A model generated the notes under the pieces. It did not search any database. It was not told the DNA's origin and saw only the letters and a program-made list of their open reading frames with translations. A stretch of 64,000 nucleotides of DNA, taken from assembly GCA_037974335.1 (NCBI GenBank), contig CM075760.1:61200515-61264514 (forward strand), written 5' to 3'. Below, piece by piece: positions 30,700 through 42,779 of this stretch; position 1 is the first letter of the stretch, and each line of letters begins with the position of its first letter. The position numbers and the translations under genes are program-made. The stretch comes from Prionace glauca. Its lineage: Eukaryota; Chordata; Chondrichthyes; Carcharhiniformes; Carcharhinidae.

Positions 30700-31020
30700 A
30701 TTCGAAGGAGATTAGAGGGATGAAGGGGGACCTCTTTGAAACTTATAGAATACTGAAAGGCCTGGATATAGTGGGTGCGAGGAAGATGTTTCCATTAGTA
30801 AGAGAGACAAGGATCCGAGCGCACAGCCTCAGAGTAAAATGACGGCCCGTTTGAATCTAGATATAGAGGAATTTCTTCAGCCAGAGGGTGGTGAATCTGC
30901 GGAATTCCTTTCCTCAGAAAGCTGTGGAGGCTCGGTCATTGAGTTTATTCAAGACAGAGATCGACAGGTTCCTGATTGGTGAAGGGATCAAAGATTATGG
31001 TGACGGGGTGGGAGAATGGG
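30700..31020 (+). mobile_element. Old CR1-like LINE 3' fragment
   Basis: Coding traces RLEGDLFETYRILKG-like and FFSQRVVNLRNSFPQKAVEA-like, then the 3' end. Its last ~120 bp are duplicated before V11 (50640-50750). Confidence 0.65.
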
Positions 31021-31039
31021 GTTGAGAAACCCCACAGGG

Positions 31040-31555
31040 GCGTCACTGTGGCACAGTGATTAACATCGCTGCCTCACAGCGCCAGGGACCCGGGTCCGAT
31101 TTCAGTCTGGGGTGACTGTCTGCACGGAGATTCTCCCCATGTCTGCGTGGGTTTCGTCCAGGTGCTCTGGTTTCCTCTCACAGTCCGAAAATATGCGGGT
31201 TAGGTTGGTTGGCAATGACAAGTTGACCCGAGCGACAGGGAGTTAGCAGGGTAAATATGTGGCGCTACTGGGATGGAGTCTGGGTGGGGTTGAATCGTTG
31301 GATAGAACCCTACAGAGCAGAAGGAGGACATTTGGCCTATGAAGCCTGCACCGGCAACAATCCCACCCAGGTCCTGTGCTAGCCACATAACCCCACATAT
31401 TTAGCTCCTAATCCTCCTGACATTAAGGGGTAATTTAGCGTGGCCAATCAACCTAACCCGAACATCTTTGTCGTGCTCGGTTCAGGATTGAGGAAGGTTC
31501 AGACTCGATGGGCCGAATGGCCTCCTTGTGAACTGTAGTGATGTTATGATTCTGT
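31040..31555 (+). mobile_element. SINE pair (nested), upstream of V10
   Basis: A plus-strand SINE head and body (31040-31290), then a reverse-complement SINE piece (31300-31470), then the plus-strand 3' end (31475-31555, GATGGGCCGAATGGCCTCC). This arrangement, an insertion of one SINE into another, is repeated before V11 at 50755-51265, so it predates the cassette duplication. Confidence 0.75.
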
Positions 31556-31816
31556 AGGGATTTTAAACATTTCGGCCATGATTGAATGGTGCAATGGACA
31601 GGATGGGCCGAATGGCCTAACTCTGCTCCGATATCTTATCAGCGAAGCTGATTCTTCCCTCACACCACACACTCAGTGACTACCTCCACTTTCAGACATT
31701 TAATACAGTTGGTTAAAGAGCTTCAGCCCATCACTGAAACTCATTGAAATCTTATCTCAATCTATGACGGGTAGATTGTAAATTGTTGATTGGATGGGAA
31801 GTTTGAGATCAGAAAG

Positions 31817-31824
31817 TGACGTTA
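31817..31824 (+). promoter_or_regulatory. CRE-like site in V10 promoter
   Basis: AGTGACGTTA decamer, 70 bp before the V10 start codon. It is identical in V11 (51543-51550). It matches the AGTGACGT-type decamer of T-cell receptor V promoters. Confidence 0.5.
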
Positions 31825-31894
31825 AAAACAGATTCTGTTCCGGCAGAGCTTGGAGTTTTAAAGGTTAGTCACAGCCCCGGGCTCTGCAGCCGCC

Positions 31895-34157
31895 ATGGAG
31901 TTCCTCACTGTCTGCATTGTGTTCGGGCTGTTTCTTATCAGTAAGGATGACTCCAATCTGGTTAAATGTTATCGCGATCTGAAACATTAACTCTGCTTCT
32001 CTGCAGTGATGTTTCCTGTCGATGCTGAGTAATTCCGCCTTTATTTATTTTTACTTCATCATTCCAGTTCTGTCGCTTGGAGTGTAAAGTGTTAATATCA
32101 TTTCAGCAGCACATCCAACATATCATTCTTTTTTTCTTCTTCTTGAACACGTTCCAGATCCGAGTGCTGGAGATTCTGTTTCTCAGCCTCAGTCTTTAAA
32201 GAGGAGAGAAGGTGAAACGGTGACTATCGAATGTACCTACAGCACTTCGGTGTTCACGCAAGGGGACAGGAATGTAGCTGAGGAGGACACTGGGGTGCAG
32301 GGGTGTGAAATAGATAGTATTGCAGTTGATACGGGGGATGTGCTGGATATTTTAGAGGGATTGAAAATAGATAAGTCCCCTGGTCCAGATGGGATTTACC
32401 CTAGGATTCTTTGGGAGGCAAGAGGGGTGATTGCGGAGCCTCTGGCTCTGATCTTCAGGTCGTCGTTAGTCTCTGGTATAGTACCAGAAGATTGGAGGAC
32501 AGCAAATGTTGTCCCATTGTTTAAGAAGGGGAGAAGGGACTTCCCTGGGAATTATAGACCGGTGAGTCTTACTTCTGTGGTGGGTAAGGTTTTGGAAAGG
32601 ATTATTAGAGACAGGATTTATAGCTATTTGGAAAGTAATGAGTTGATTAGAGACAGTCAGCATGGTTTTGTAGCGGGTAGGTCATGCCTTACTAACCTTA
32701 TCGAGTTCTTTGAGAAAGTTACCAAGGAGGTGGATAGGGGTAAGGCAGTTGATGTGGTGTATATGGATTTTAGCAAGGCGTTTGATAAGGTTCACCATGG
32801 TAGGCTTCTGCAGAAAATGCAGATGTATGGGATTGGGGGTGATCTAGGTAATTGGATCAGGAATTGGCTAGCAGATAGGAGACAGAGAGTGGTGGTTGAT
32901 GGGAAATATTCGTCATGGAGTTCGGTTACAAGTGGTGTGCCTCAGGGATCTGTTTTGGGGCCACTGCTGTTTGTAATGTTTATTAATGATCTGGATGAGG
33001 GTATAGTTGGGTGGATTAGTAAGTTTGCTGATGACACCAAAGTCGGAGGTGTGGTAGATTGTGAGGAAGGGTGTCATAGTTTGCAGGATGACTTAGAAAG
33101 GTTGCAGAGCTGGGCTGAGAGGTGGCGGATGGAGTTTAATGTGGAGAAGTGTGAGGTAATTCATTTCGGTAGGAATAACAGATGTGTTGAGTATAGTGCT
33201 AACGGGAGGACTTTGAATAGTGTGGAGGAGCAGAGGGATCTAGGTGTATGTGTACATAGATCCCTGAAAGTTGTGAATCAAGTAGATGAGGTTGTTAAGA
33301 AGGCATACGGAGTTTTGGCGTTTATTGGTAGGGGGATTGAATTTAGGAGTCGCAGCGTCATGATGCAACTGTACACATCTCTGGTGCGGCCGCACTTGGA
33401 GTTTTGTGTGCAGTTCTGGTCCCCACATTACAGGAAGGATGTAGAGGCTTTGGAGAGGGTGCAGAGGAGGTTTACCAGGATGTTGCCTGGTATGGAGGGG
33501 AGATCCTATGAGGAGAGATTGAGAGATTTGGGGTTGTTTTCGCTGGAAAGAAGGCGGCTAAGAGGGGATCTCATTGAAACATATAAGATGATTAGAGGTT
33601 TAGACAGGGTAGATAGTGATAGCCTTTTTCCTAGGATGGAGAAAGCTAGCACGAGGGGGCACGATTTTAAATTAAGGGGGGGTAGTTATAGGACAGATGT
33701 CAGGGGTAGGTTCTTTACCCAGAGGGTGGTGAGGGACTGGAATGCCCTGCCAGCTGCAGTTGTAAATGCACCTAGTTTGGGGGCGTTTAAAAGATCTGTG
33801 GATAGGTATATGGATGAAAAGGGATTGGTTTAGGCTAGTGGGTCATTGTTTTCTAACTGGTCGGCGCAACATCGTGGGCCGAAGGGCCAGTTCTGCGCTG
33901 TAATGTTCTATGTTCTATGTTCTATGTTCTATGTTCACTACAGCAAGTGACTACATCTTATATTGGTACAGACAGCAACCACAGAAAGATTTGCAGTTCA
34001 TTATATAGAAAAGGTCCTGGAATACAGAAGAAGACAGAGGGGAAGGTTTTGGATCCCGTTTCTCTGCTGAACTCCAGACCTCGGCTAAATTAACTACTTT
34101 AACCATCTCGAGCCTGCAGCTGACTTACGCTGGCCGCTATTACTGCGCTTTCAGACT
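31895..34157 (+). pseudogene. V10: V gene interrupted by a CR1 LINE
   Basis: Leader 31895-31940 encodes MEFLTVCIVFGLFLI, identical to V11, with donor CA|GTAAGG. The V exon starts at 32158 (AGTGCTGGAGATTCTG) and reads through SVSQPQSL and TVTIECTY with the first Cys. After GCACT (32246) a 1.69-kb CR1 is inserted, and the V resumes at 33936 with CACTACAGCAAG. CACT is duplicated at the junctions. The 3' part has a second lesion: TGG of FIIWK is TAG (FII*). FR3 and GRYYCAFR are otherwise kept. V11 shows the uninterrupted form, so the insertion is younger than the duplication. Confidence 0.92.
32247..33935 (+). mobile_element. CR1-type LINE, ORF2 3' part open
   Basis: 5'-truncated LINE with an uninterrupted reverse-transcriptase frame to the stop at 33834-33836. 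Landmarks: [73 protein letters not shown], catalytic FADDTK, and the thumb LVRPHLEFCVQFW. The 3' tail is TTCTATG repeated four times (33904-33935). The endonuclease is missing. By chance the frame is continuous with V10's FR1 (see findings). It is nearly identical to the element at 4727-5906. Confidence 0.95.
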
Positions 34158-34196
34158 CACAGTGATAGAAATCAGTCTCACCCCCGTACAAAAACT
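34158..34196 (+). other. RSS of V10 (23-bp spacer)
   Basis: Heptamer CACAGTG (34158-34164), 23-bp spacer, nonamer ACAAAAACT (34188-34196). Intact although the V is dead. Confidence 0.9.
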
Positions 34197-37060
34197 GCTT
34201 TACAGCTAACATTGGGTGCTCCAGGCTGTTGAGGTTTGTGTGGAGAATCGCAGAAAGTAACAGTCAGATTGAACAGCGGCGATGTCAGCCGCTCAGACAC
34301 ACACCACGAGGAAGCCACATTAACCTCGGATCAAACTGTCACCCAATTCAATCCAGGATCGGCTGAGACAACACACAGCAGAATCCCATCAGACTGAAAG
34401 GTTAATCAGCGAAAGAGAGAAAGAGCAGCTACCAGTTAAAGAGTTTGTGTTTCGTTTCCAATTGTTATTTTCTACAATTCAGGCTTGTCTGGGAAGATCA
34501 GTTTCACCAAAGAAAGGTTCCTCAGATTTAAAAATGTTTCAAAGCTGCCTGACAGCAGCTCATGGATTCCGGAGCTGTGAGAATTAACCCGGGAATGGGA
34601 CGATAGAAAAGGGGGCGGGGCGGTAGGGGATATCTCCGGCTGACAAAGAGAGTGATGAAGATGAGGTTGAGGAAGTGAACACAAGATAGAACAGGTGGGG
34701 AGAAATGTATGTCTAAAAACTGTTCAATCTGAGAACCGAGAAATAAGCAGCGATCAAAATAATGCAGCAGGTCAAAGAATGTGACTGTAAGGTAGGGTCT
34801 GAGCAAGATACAAATGTAAACTGGTGATAACTTGAAAGATATGTTTTCCTATCCCTGTGCATACTTCCTGTTAAAAACCTGAGCAATGTTCCTATGCAGG
34901 TGAGTGTGGCCCAGTCTTTGCATCAGCTCAACGGCTCCCTATATTCAATGCTGCAACATCTGAGACGTTTAGCCATGGAGCTGTTTTAGGAATCCTTCAG
35001 TGGATCAGCCCTGTCATTGTCTGGTTCCTCTGCTTAATATCTACGAAATTTCAAAGACTAGGTGGCTGAATGAGACCTCTGTAGAGCATCGGCTCAGTGC
35101 TCGCTAACTCTCCATGTCTAAACGTTTGATCAACTGTGCTATGCAGGCAAGTATATCCTTACCCCCTAAGCTGTACACTTCCTATATCACCCAATGCGCC
35201 GATACACTTCGAGAGAGCTATAAAAGTCATTGACATAGGCAAGGGTGAGATTGAGCGGAATGATACAGAGACAATCCAACTGAGGGACAAAGATGAACGC
35301 GGCCTGAGAGCAGTGAATGATGCAGAGACACAGCAAGGAAGGGCATTGCTACAGATGAGTATTTATAAATACAGACATACATTAGAGGAGGCTGTGGTGC
35401 AGTGGTATTTTAAATGGGCGAATCCCTACTTTGAAACAGTGATACCTAGTTATAGATTTACCCAGATGACGAACTATTCTCTTCACATCCGCCTTGTCAA
35501 GACCCCTTTGTATCTTATACATATCAATCAAGTAGCCTACTCTTACTCTGAATTCCAGCGGCTATGACTTTGTCTCTCTAACCTTTCCTCATGAAATAAT
35601 TCGGCCTTAAAAACAAAGCTTGAATGCCAGAAATGTACACGGATACACAGAATGGAAGACTAAAACTTAATGAAACTCAAGGTTACACACACACAAACTG
35701 AGAACTGCTCACTGTTACCAAGGATATATAGGGAATCTGGGGATTCTGAAGAGAATGAGGCGAAAAAAATAGGAAATAACATCAAATAAAGAGGTAACAA
35801 TGAACAGAGAAGGCAACAGGGGAAAGAGAAAGCAGTTAATGTCAAAACTAGAAAAGTTATGAAATAGTAAAATTTAGATAGCTGAATGACAAGAAATGAT
35901 GATCATCCTCAGATTTTGCTTTTATTCTGTCTAAAATGCCGGGGTCCAAACTGCACACACTATTCCAAATGTAGTCTCCACAAAACCCTGAATTACTGTA
36001 ACAAGACTGCAAACATTTCAAGACTTAACTCCGTGCTCAAGGCTGGAAGGAGAGTGTGACAGTGGATAATTCGCACTGTGTACATTCCCGACATCAGTAA
36101 CTGGATCAGGAAGATAGGACATCTCTGTCTGTTTGTACTGTCTTTTTAAAGCTCCATCTCCTCTCAATGCCGTGTGTAATATATTTGCTTTCCCTGCTTT
36201 CCAGGCAAAGCTCGGGTTCACCAACTGTCTGTGTCTATATCAAGTAGCTAACTGACCCTGGGAGCTGGACAGCCAGAGGGAGCTGAATGAGAGGAAGCGA
36301 CAGAAACAGAAAGAGAATTGACATGACAGTGTTTCGTAATGACTTGTGCCAGTTGCTCTCCGTGATGAATGCCTGCAGTGTGTTACCCTATAAGTTTCAC
36401 AAAGGCCGCAGTGATGAGTTTGTTGGGGGTTGGAAACTGCAAGTGTCACATAAGCAGCTCACTGTCTATTTCATGTTCCAGCTAAGAGGATTCGCTGCTT
36501 TCATTGGCTGAAGTAATCACTTGTGTGTGATATAAACATGACAATTTGAAGGATAAACTTGCATTTGGTGAATAAAAAACACGAAATAAAATAAAAAGCA
36601 GGTGATTCGTGGATAAATTAATATTGTAAACAGGTTGGATCACATTCCCTGGTGGTCCAGTGGTTATGATTCGGCGCTCTTACCACCCCAGTCCGGGTTC
36701 GTTTCCTGGTCAGGGAATGTAAATTTATTGCTGTACAACAATTCTGCGTTACTTCTAGTTCTGTCGGAATCAGTACCAGAGCGATTTCTTCTTTAGCATC
36801 TGACTTGGAAATGTCACATGTAAAGAACAAAAAAGAAGAGAGCAATCGGCTGCAAAGCGCTGATGGTACAAAACGCTGATGCGGGTTAAAATCTGGCTGT
36901 TAATGGGGTAAATTTTATTGTTTCTACTGACACAAATATGTCTCTGATCTGGGTCCAAATCTCGGGCTCAATTACAAGTAAAAGTTCAATTGAATGCAGC
37001 AGTAAACTCTTTCAACGCCAATGAAGTGGAGGTGGTTTTCACTCAGAAATAGGAAGTGTG
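34197..37060 (+). repeat. 3' flank of cassette B (V10)
   Basis: Matches cassette A: 34197-35905 corresponds to about 245-2000, 35912-36700 to about 3940-4726, and 36720-37040 to about 5955-6530. It lacks the tRNA-Asn block of cassette A and both LINE insertions at the tRNA-Glu-like site. Confidence 0.85.
36646..36717 (+). pseudogene. tRNA-Glu-like copy with CTT anticodon
   Basis: A 72-nt tRNA-Glu body: acceptor TCCCTGG with TCAGGGA, D arm GGTCCAGTGGTTATGATT, T arm CCGGG TTCGTTT CCTGG. The anticodon loop is CTCTTAC, which gives CTT (would read Lys codons) and not CTC or TTC. The anticodon stem CGGCG/CACCC has two mismatches, so it is probably non-functional. The cassette A counterpart is split by a LINE. 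Confidence 0.65.
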
Positions 37061-38226
37061 AGATTAGCAGCGCAGGTTGGAGAAAGACTCAGTTTGAGCG
37101 GTGACGCTGCCGGAGGAATGGAGAGCTGGAGTTCACCCAGAAATGCAGCAAAGTTCAAAAACAATGGCGCCCAATGTGGGACTGACAAGGGAACAGTCTG
37201 TATATGTGAATGCAGTAAGAGATTTAAACAAGTAATTTTGATTTACTTGTAATTCAGAGATTTAAACAAACAATTCTGATTTAAACAAGAATTTTCTAAT
37301 TTTAAAATGAATGTTAGCTGTATTTTTAAAAGGAATTGTAATCTTTAGCCAAAGTTACACTGATTTTAAGGTTAACTTGGATGATAAAGTATAATCTTTA
37401 ACTGACAACGGTTCTCTGTAACACAATCCCCTATAAACACAGGAGATGGCTGTGGTGTCCGCTCTGAACTTCAAGTGGATGTCACCTCAGAATTCATCCC
37501 CCGCCCCCCGCAGACCATTGTCACTAAGAGTTTCCAAACTCCACTCCCCAAAAAAGCATCCTTTACAATCTCCTTTTACAATAATGCTTTCCATGAGTGG
37601 CTTGCATTTTGAAATCCAGACCAGATTTTCCAAATGACTCGCTTAAACAAAGCTTCCACTCTGAACTCGTGGGTTGTGGATGTGATGTCTTTCTTGAAGG
37701 TCATTCTACAAAGTCCCTTACGCCAATTTTCTGTGTTGGGTCTTAGCCTGTCTCGAGCTCCCGTGATCATACATATTGATTTTTTTTTCATTTAGCAGAA
37801 AATATAGACTGGAGAAAAGTCATTTTCAAAGGTATTTTTCCAGAAAAGCCTGGGCTTATGTGACATGCATTTGAACACAGCTGCCAAGAGTGTAGGCTGT
37901 CGACACATTTTTATCAAATTTGAGCAAACATGCACTTGTATTATTCATGGGACAGTAAACTTTGTGGATGAATTACCTCCCTGAAACCCCCTCTTCCATC
38001 TTCTAGCTTCATACTGAAGTCTTGGCTCTTCTGCGCGAAATTCAATATTTTGTTCCAGTTTTTGGTCTGGTCTTTAATTTGCATGACACACTCCGTCACC
38101 CTATTTAGGAGTAAAGTTGTCCTGGCAATAGTAGGGGAGGATGCAAAGGGATTTTCCCCCATTCCCCTCCTTGAAATGTGGAATGAAATTAGAAATTTCT
38201 GGAAGATGTGGGTGACACCATTCTTC
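37060..38226. other. No gene seen
   Basis: About 1.2 kb, AT-rich, downstream of the GPCR stop codon. It may contain the GPCR 3' untranslated region on the minus strand. No poly(A) site was chosen. Confidence 0.45.
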
Positions 38227-39128
38227 TTATCTTTTAATGAAATGGAGAATTGGAGTAAATGAATTCATCAGCACATTCTTCAACTGCTGCCTGAACTTCG
38301 TCTGGGTGACGGCATAAATTCCAGTGTTGGTGCAGCAACTCAGGAGCTGAAGCATGAAGGCCAGTTCCATCACAAAGCCATCGAGAAATACCGCGTTATA
38401 TCCCAAATTGAACATACGCTTCCATACCGAATAAAACATTAACACTGACCATAACAGGATGAAATTGGCTGAGATAACAAATAGCAAAATGATGGATTTC
38501 CTTCGACTTTCCATCTCTGTGTCTTTGGGACTCTCCCCACTGCTTTGAGCCCGAAGTCTCCTGCGGGCTCTGCTGCTCACTAAAATGTGCCTGACAGTGA
38601 AAACATTAAACAACAGAATCAGTACAAATGGGACACACGGGGTTAGAATGTTGTGGGCGAACTCGACTGTGCCCCAGACTGGGGATAACAGAACAGTGCC
38701 TGTTACCTCACAAAACCAGGGGTCATTCAAGAGCACATACCGACCCAATAACATAAAACACCAGAAAATGTTCTTTAAACAGCTCAGCATCGTCACTGTT
38801 CCCAGAACCACCACTGCCGTTTTCTCACTGCAATATTTCTTTTTCAGTTTCTGGCAGCAAATGGCCACAAATCGATCAAAGGTGAAACTGACAGTGAACC
38901 AGACAGAACAGTCAGTGGCTGCATAAAGCAGGGCGGCGTGGATGTTACACACACGGATATACCACAGGAAAAGAACATGCTCCTCAAAAACAATCGGAAT
39001 CTGTCTCATTATCAAGTCGAGAATGATAACCAATAGATCTGCCAAAGCCATGGCCACCAGGTAAGAAGTGACACATCTGGAGAGACCACAGTTTTTACGG
39101 ATGAGGATAACAATCGTTACGATGTTCA
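38227..39128 (-). CDS. GPR139-like GPCR, exon 2 (main seven-helix exon)
   Basis: Rhodopsin-class receptor of the GPR139-like group that is expanded in fishes. The exon starts after the acceptor TTCTTTACAG with TG, completing a phase-1 Val codon, and runs to TAA-type stop at 38227. In a joined 388-residue model (exon 1 at 48830-49094) it covers residues 89-388. It shows TM2 LADLL (Asp about 119), TM3 FTFDRFVAIC (DRF replaces DRY, about 173-175), Cys residues at the top of TM3 and in the second outer loop, a basic third inner loop (SRARRRLRAQ), and TM7 CCTNTGIYAVTQTKFR (NTGIY in place of NPxxY). No lesion is seen. The ligand is unknown. It is not an immune-locus gene by family, so its place here may simply be synteny. 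Confidence 0.85.
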
Positions 39129-39369
39129 CTGTAAAGAAGGGAAATAAATAATTAATTCACACATCAGGCCAGAAACAAAATAAGTTTGAATGAGGGGATT
39201 TTGAGATTTTCTGATGTGTTAATGTATTTTTTGATGAATTGAAGTCAATGAACCTGGAACAACCAATGGGATGGTCTGTGCGACACAGGAAGGAAATATT
39301 TAACATCAAAAACTGGAGGAGAGAAAGGGCAGGAGGCAATAGTGGTAACTGGCAGTGCAGGGTGATGGG

Positions 39370-39810
39370 GTGCTCAGCAGAGACATTGATCATAGAAACA
39401 TAGATACTCGGAGCACGAGTAGGCCATTCGGCTCTTTGAGCCTGCTTCTCCATTGATTATGATCATGGCTGATCATCCAACTCTTGATCCTGCCATTCCC
39501 TCTTTCCTTTCATCCCCTTCGCACCAAGAGCTATGTCTAACTCCTGTTCGAAAACACACAATGTTTTGGCCTCAACTGCTTTCCATGGTACTGAATTCCA
39601 CAGGCTTACCACTCTCTGAAATAATTTCCCCTCATCTCAGTCCTAAAAGGTTGACCCAGTATCTTCAGATGATAGCCCCTGGTTCTGGACGCCCCCACTA
39701 TTGGGAACATCCTTCCTGCACCTACCATTCACCAGGACAGCGACATAAGACAGCGTGCAGTTTGAGGCTATCAAACAGACTCAGGCAGCGGAGGGTAGTA
39801 AACCTGTGAG
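39370..39810 (-). mobile_element. Old CR1 3' end
   Basis: Reverse complement with CATAGAAACATAG tail, the AGGCCATTCGGC phrase, and terminal coding traces. It lies in the GPCR intron. Confidence 0.7.
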
Positions 39811-40054
39811 AGACGAGCTCCACCAGTCAGTGATATGGAGAGTGTGAGGGTTAAGGTTATCACTCACCCTTGGGCAGGGCAAAGCACCGGATAGGAGGGG
39901 TATGTTTCACCGGGACAGTGATTGAAGAGAGTGTGAGGATCAAAGCCCTCACTCACCTTTGGGCAGTGGACAGCATCGGACCTTTGAGGGATTTGTTTCA
40001 CAGGGAGGCAGTGATATAGAAAGCGTGAGGTTTGAAGCCCTCACCTGAGGTTGT

Positions 40055-40375
40055 CATGATGGCTCAGTGGTTCGCAATGCTTCCTCACAACCCCAGGGAT
40101 GTGGGTTACATTCCGGCCTCAGATCATTGTCTGTATGAAGATTACATGTTCTCCCTGTGTCTGCCAGGGTTTCCTCCGGGTGCTCCGCTTTCCTCCCACA
40201 GACCAAAGATGTGCGGGTTAAGTTGACCAGCTATGGTAAATTAACCCCAGTGTCAGGGGGATTAGGATGATAAATATTTGGTGTTATGTGAATAGGGCCT
40301 GGGTGTGATTGTTGCCAGTGCAGGCTCGATGGACCTAATTACCTCCTTCCTTCTGTCGGGATCATACGATTCATG
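40055..40375 (+). mobile_element. tRNA-headed SINE
   Basis: Head ATGATGGCTCAGTGGTTCGC, middle GTTTCCTCCGGGTGCTCCGC, 3' part TTAACCCCAGTGTCAGGG and GGCTCGATGGACC. Within the GPCR intron. Confidence 0.85.
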
Positions 40376-40589
40376 CAGCAGAGAGCACCAGATCTGCGAG
40401 GCACACACTTCACCAGGACAGTTATGTAGACAGTGAGGTTCGAGGCCCTAATATACCTTTGGACCTGCGAGGGTCAGCCATAGACAACATGCTGAGTTTG
40501 AAAAAATCCAGGAGTGACGCCTCAGGAAAATGTAAGCTGATTTGTTCATGAGAACTGATGGTAGGACCACTGTTTAAATAGCTAAACCT

Positions 40590-41090
40590 AAAAAGAGCGC
40601 TCTGGAGTGGATGCACAGGAGATGTACCAGGATGCTGCCTGAGATGGAACATGTAATTTATGAAGAGATGTTGTAGGCTTGAGTTGTTTTCATTAGAGCA
40701 GAGAAGACTGAGGGGCGACTGAATGAAGTGTGCAAGATCATGAGGGGTATGTACAAAACGGATAGGGAGCAACTGCTGTCTTTCGTTGAAGGGTTAGTTA
40801 TGAGGGACACGAATTAAAAGTGAAGGTGGGAGGTACAGAGGGGATTTCAAGAAATTTTACACAGAGGGTGGTGACGGTCTGGAAAGTGCTGCCTTGGGGG
40901 ATTCTGGAAGTGGGATGCCTCACATCATTTAAAAAGTACCTGGATGAGTACTTGGTATGTAATAACATTCATGGCTATGGGTCAAGTGCTGGCAAGTGAG
41001 ATGAGGTGGGAAAGTTGGGGCCTTTCATGCATCGGTGGAGACTTGTTGCGCAGAAAAGCCTCTTCTGCCCTGTAGTATTCTGTGGTTCTG
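40590..41090 (+). mobile_element. Old CR1 3' fragment
   Basis: Traces of the CR1 thumb and 3' end: CAGGATGCTGCCTGAGATGG, then FTQRVVTVWKVLPWG-like, then the GCAGAAAAGCCTCTTCTGCC tail. Multiple frameshifts. Confidence 0.7.
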
Positions 41091-41239
41091 TGAAAATAAA
41101 TGTATTATTTATTGCGAAAAGTATTATTTTGATCTGTATCTAGATTTGTTCTGGTCTTACATGTAAATTTTACATTTAAGACATGACAGGTGAGGGCAGC
41201 CAAAAGGAATCTGCAGCTTGTCATATGTCCTGGATGCTG

Positions 41240-41890
41240 ACAATGTCTGAGATTTGGCCTTTATAGCGATGGGGATAGAATATCAAAGTAGGGAGGATTT
41301 GCTGCAACTGTACAGGGTACTAGTGAGGCGGCAGCTGGAGTACTGGGTGCAGTTTTGGTCGCTGCGCTTGCGGAAGGATATATTGGCCTTGGAGGGAGTG
41401 CAGAGAAGGTTCACTAGGCTGATACCGGAGATGAGGGGGTTGGACTATGAAGAGAGATTAAATAGACTGGGTCTGTACTCGTTGGAATTTAGAAGGATGA
41501 GGGGGGTGGATCTTATAGAGACGTATAAGATAATGAAGGGGACGGATAGGGTAGAGGTAGAGAGATTCTTCCCGCTTAGAAAGGATAGCAGAACTAGAGG
41601 GCACAGCCTCAAGATAAGTTTAGACCGGAGTTGAGGAGGAACATCTTCACTTAAAGGGTGGTGAATCTCTGGAATTCTCTGCCCGTTGAAGTGGTGGAGG
41701 CTGCCTCGCTAAATATATTTAAGACGCGGGTAGATAGGTTTCTGATAAGAGAGGGGATTAAGGGTTACGGGGAGAGAGCGGAAAAGTGGAACTGATCCAC
41801 TTCAGATCAGCCATGATCTTATTGAATGGTGGGGCAGGCTCGAAGGGCTAGATGGCCTACTCCTGCTCCTATTTCTTATGTTCTTATGAG
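41240..41890 (+). mobile_element. CR1 3' part (TTCTTATG type)
   Basis: Coding traces FIAMGIEYQSREDLLQLYRVLV, EYWVQFWSL and RRFTRLIPEMRGLDYEERL, with a short deletion near 41618 that shifts the frame. The tail TTCTTATGTTCTTATG ends at about 41888. Same subfamily as 6600-7752. Confidence 0.9.
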
Positions 41891-41894
41891 ATGA

Positions 41895-42690
41895 CCAGGT
41901 GACCACATGTTCAAGAAGTGCTCCCAGCTGTACAAACTGGAGCTCAGGGTTTCAAAGTTTCGGTGACAGTTCAATATATTGGGGTGCATTGATGAGGCTG
42001 GGATTTACATGGATAGTCCGTTTTGAGAAGTGGTCACACCACAGAGCAAGGACTGAAGGGAAGAAGGGATTGGGTAACCACCGGACAATCGAGAAAGAAC
42101 AGGCAGGTAATGCAGGAGCCTCCCCAGGTTACTAATGGGGATTCCATTCGGATGCTGGTAAGGACGCTGGTCCCTCAGATGAGTGCATTCAGAATTTCCG
42201 TAGCCGAAGACATGACTCCAGGATTGTGTGCTGCCTCCCTGGTGGCAGGGCCAGGGATATGAACGAATGGCTGCAGGGTATCTTGAAAGGGATTGTGATG
42301 AGTTAGGGGGCGTGGTACATGTCGGTACCAGCAATCTAACAATCAAACCGAAGAATGAGGCGTTGCGTCAAGAATACAGTGAGCTCAGCAGTGGATTAAA
42401 AAGGAGGACCTCAGAAGGCTGTAATCCCTGAATTACTCCAAGTACCACATGCTAACGAGTACAGAAATAGGAAAATAGGACAGATAAACATCCTATTTCA
42501 TCTCCATAGGAGTCAAGAGTTGGTGCAAGCGTTCAGGTTTTAGATTCCTAGATCTCTGGAACCGTTTCGAGGTGAGTTAGGACGCGTACAAAAGCGACGG
42601 CCTGCACCTCAACTACACTAGGGCCAAAGTCCTTGTGAATAGGTTTACGGTGCGATTGGGAAGAGTTTAAACTAGTTTGACAGGAGGAAG
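41895..42690 (+). mobile_element. LINE ORF1 fragment with esterase-domain traces
   Basis: Three blocks of an SGNH/GDSL-type esterase domain, as known from CR1 ORF1, can be read on the plus strand: NGDSIRML (about 42126), GVVHVGTSN (about 42307; GTND in the family), and SDGLHLNYTRAKVLVNRF (about 42596). Frames shift between blocks, so it is a fossil. It is followed by an oppositely oriented LINE. Confidence 0.6.
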
Positions 42691-42779
42691 GAACACAGAA
42701 GGAGACACTGAACATTAGAATCCTCTTCTGCTGCCTCTGCTAAATGATCTCAAATAAAAAAACAAAGGACCAACCGCTT

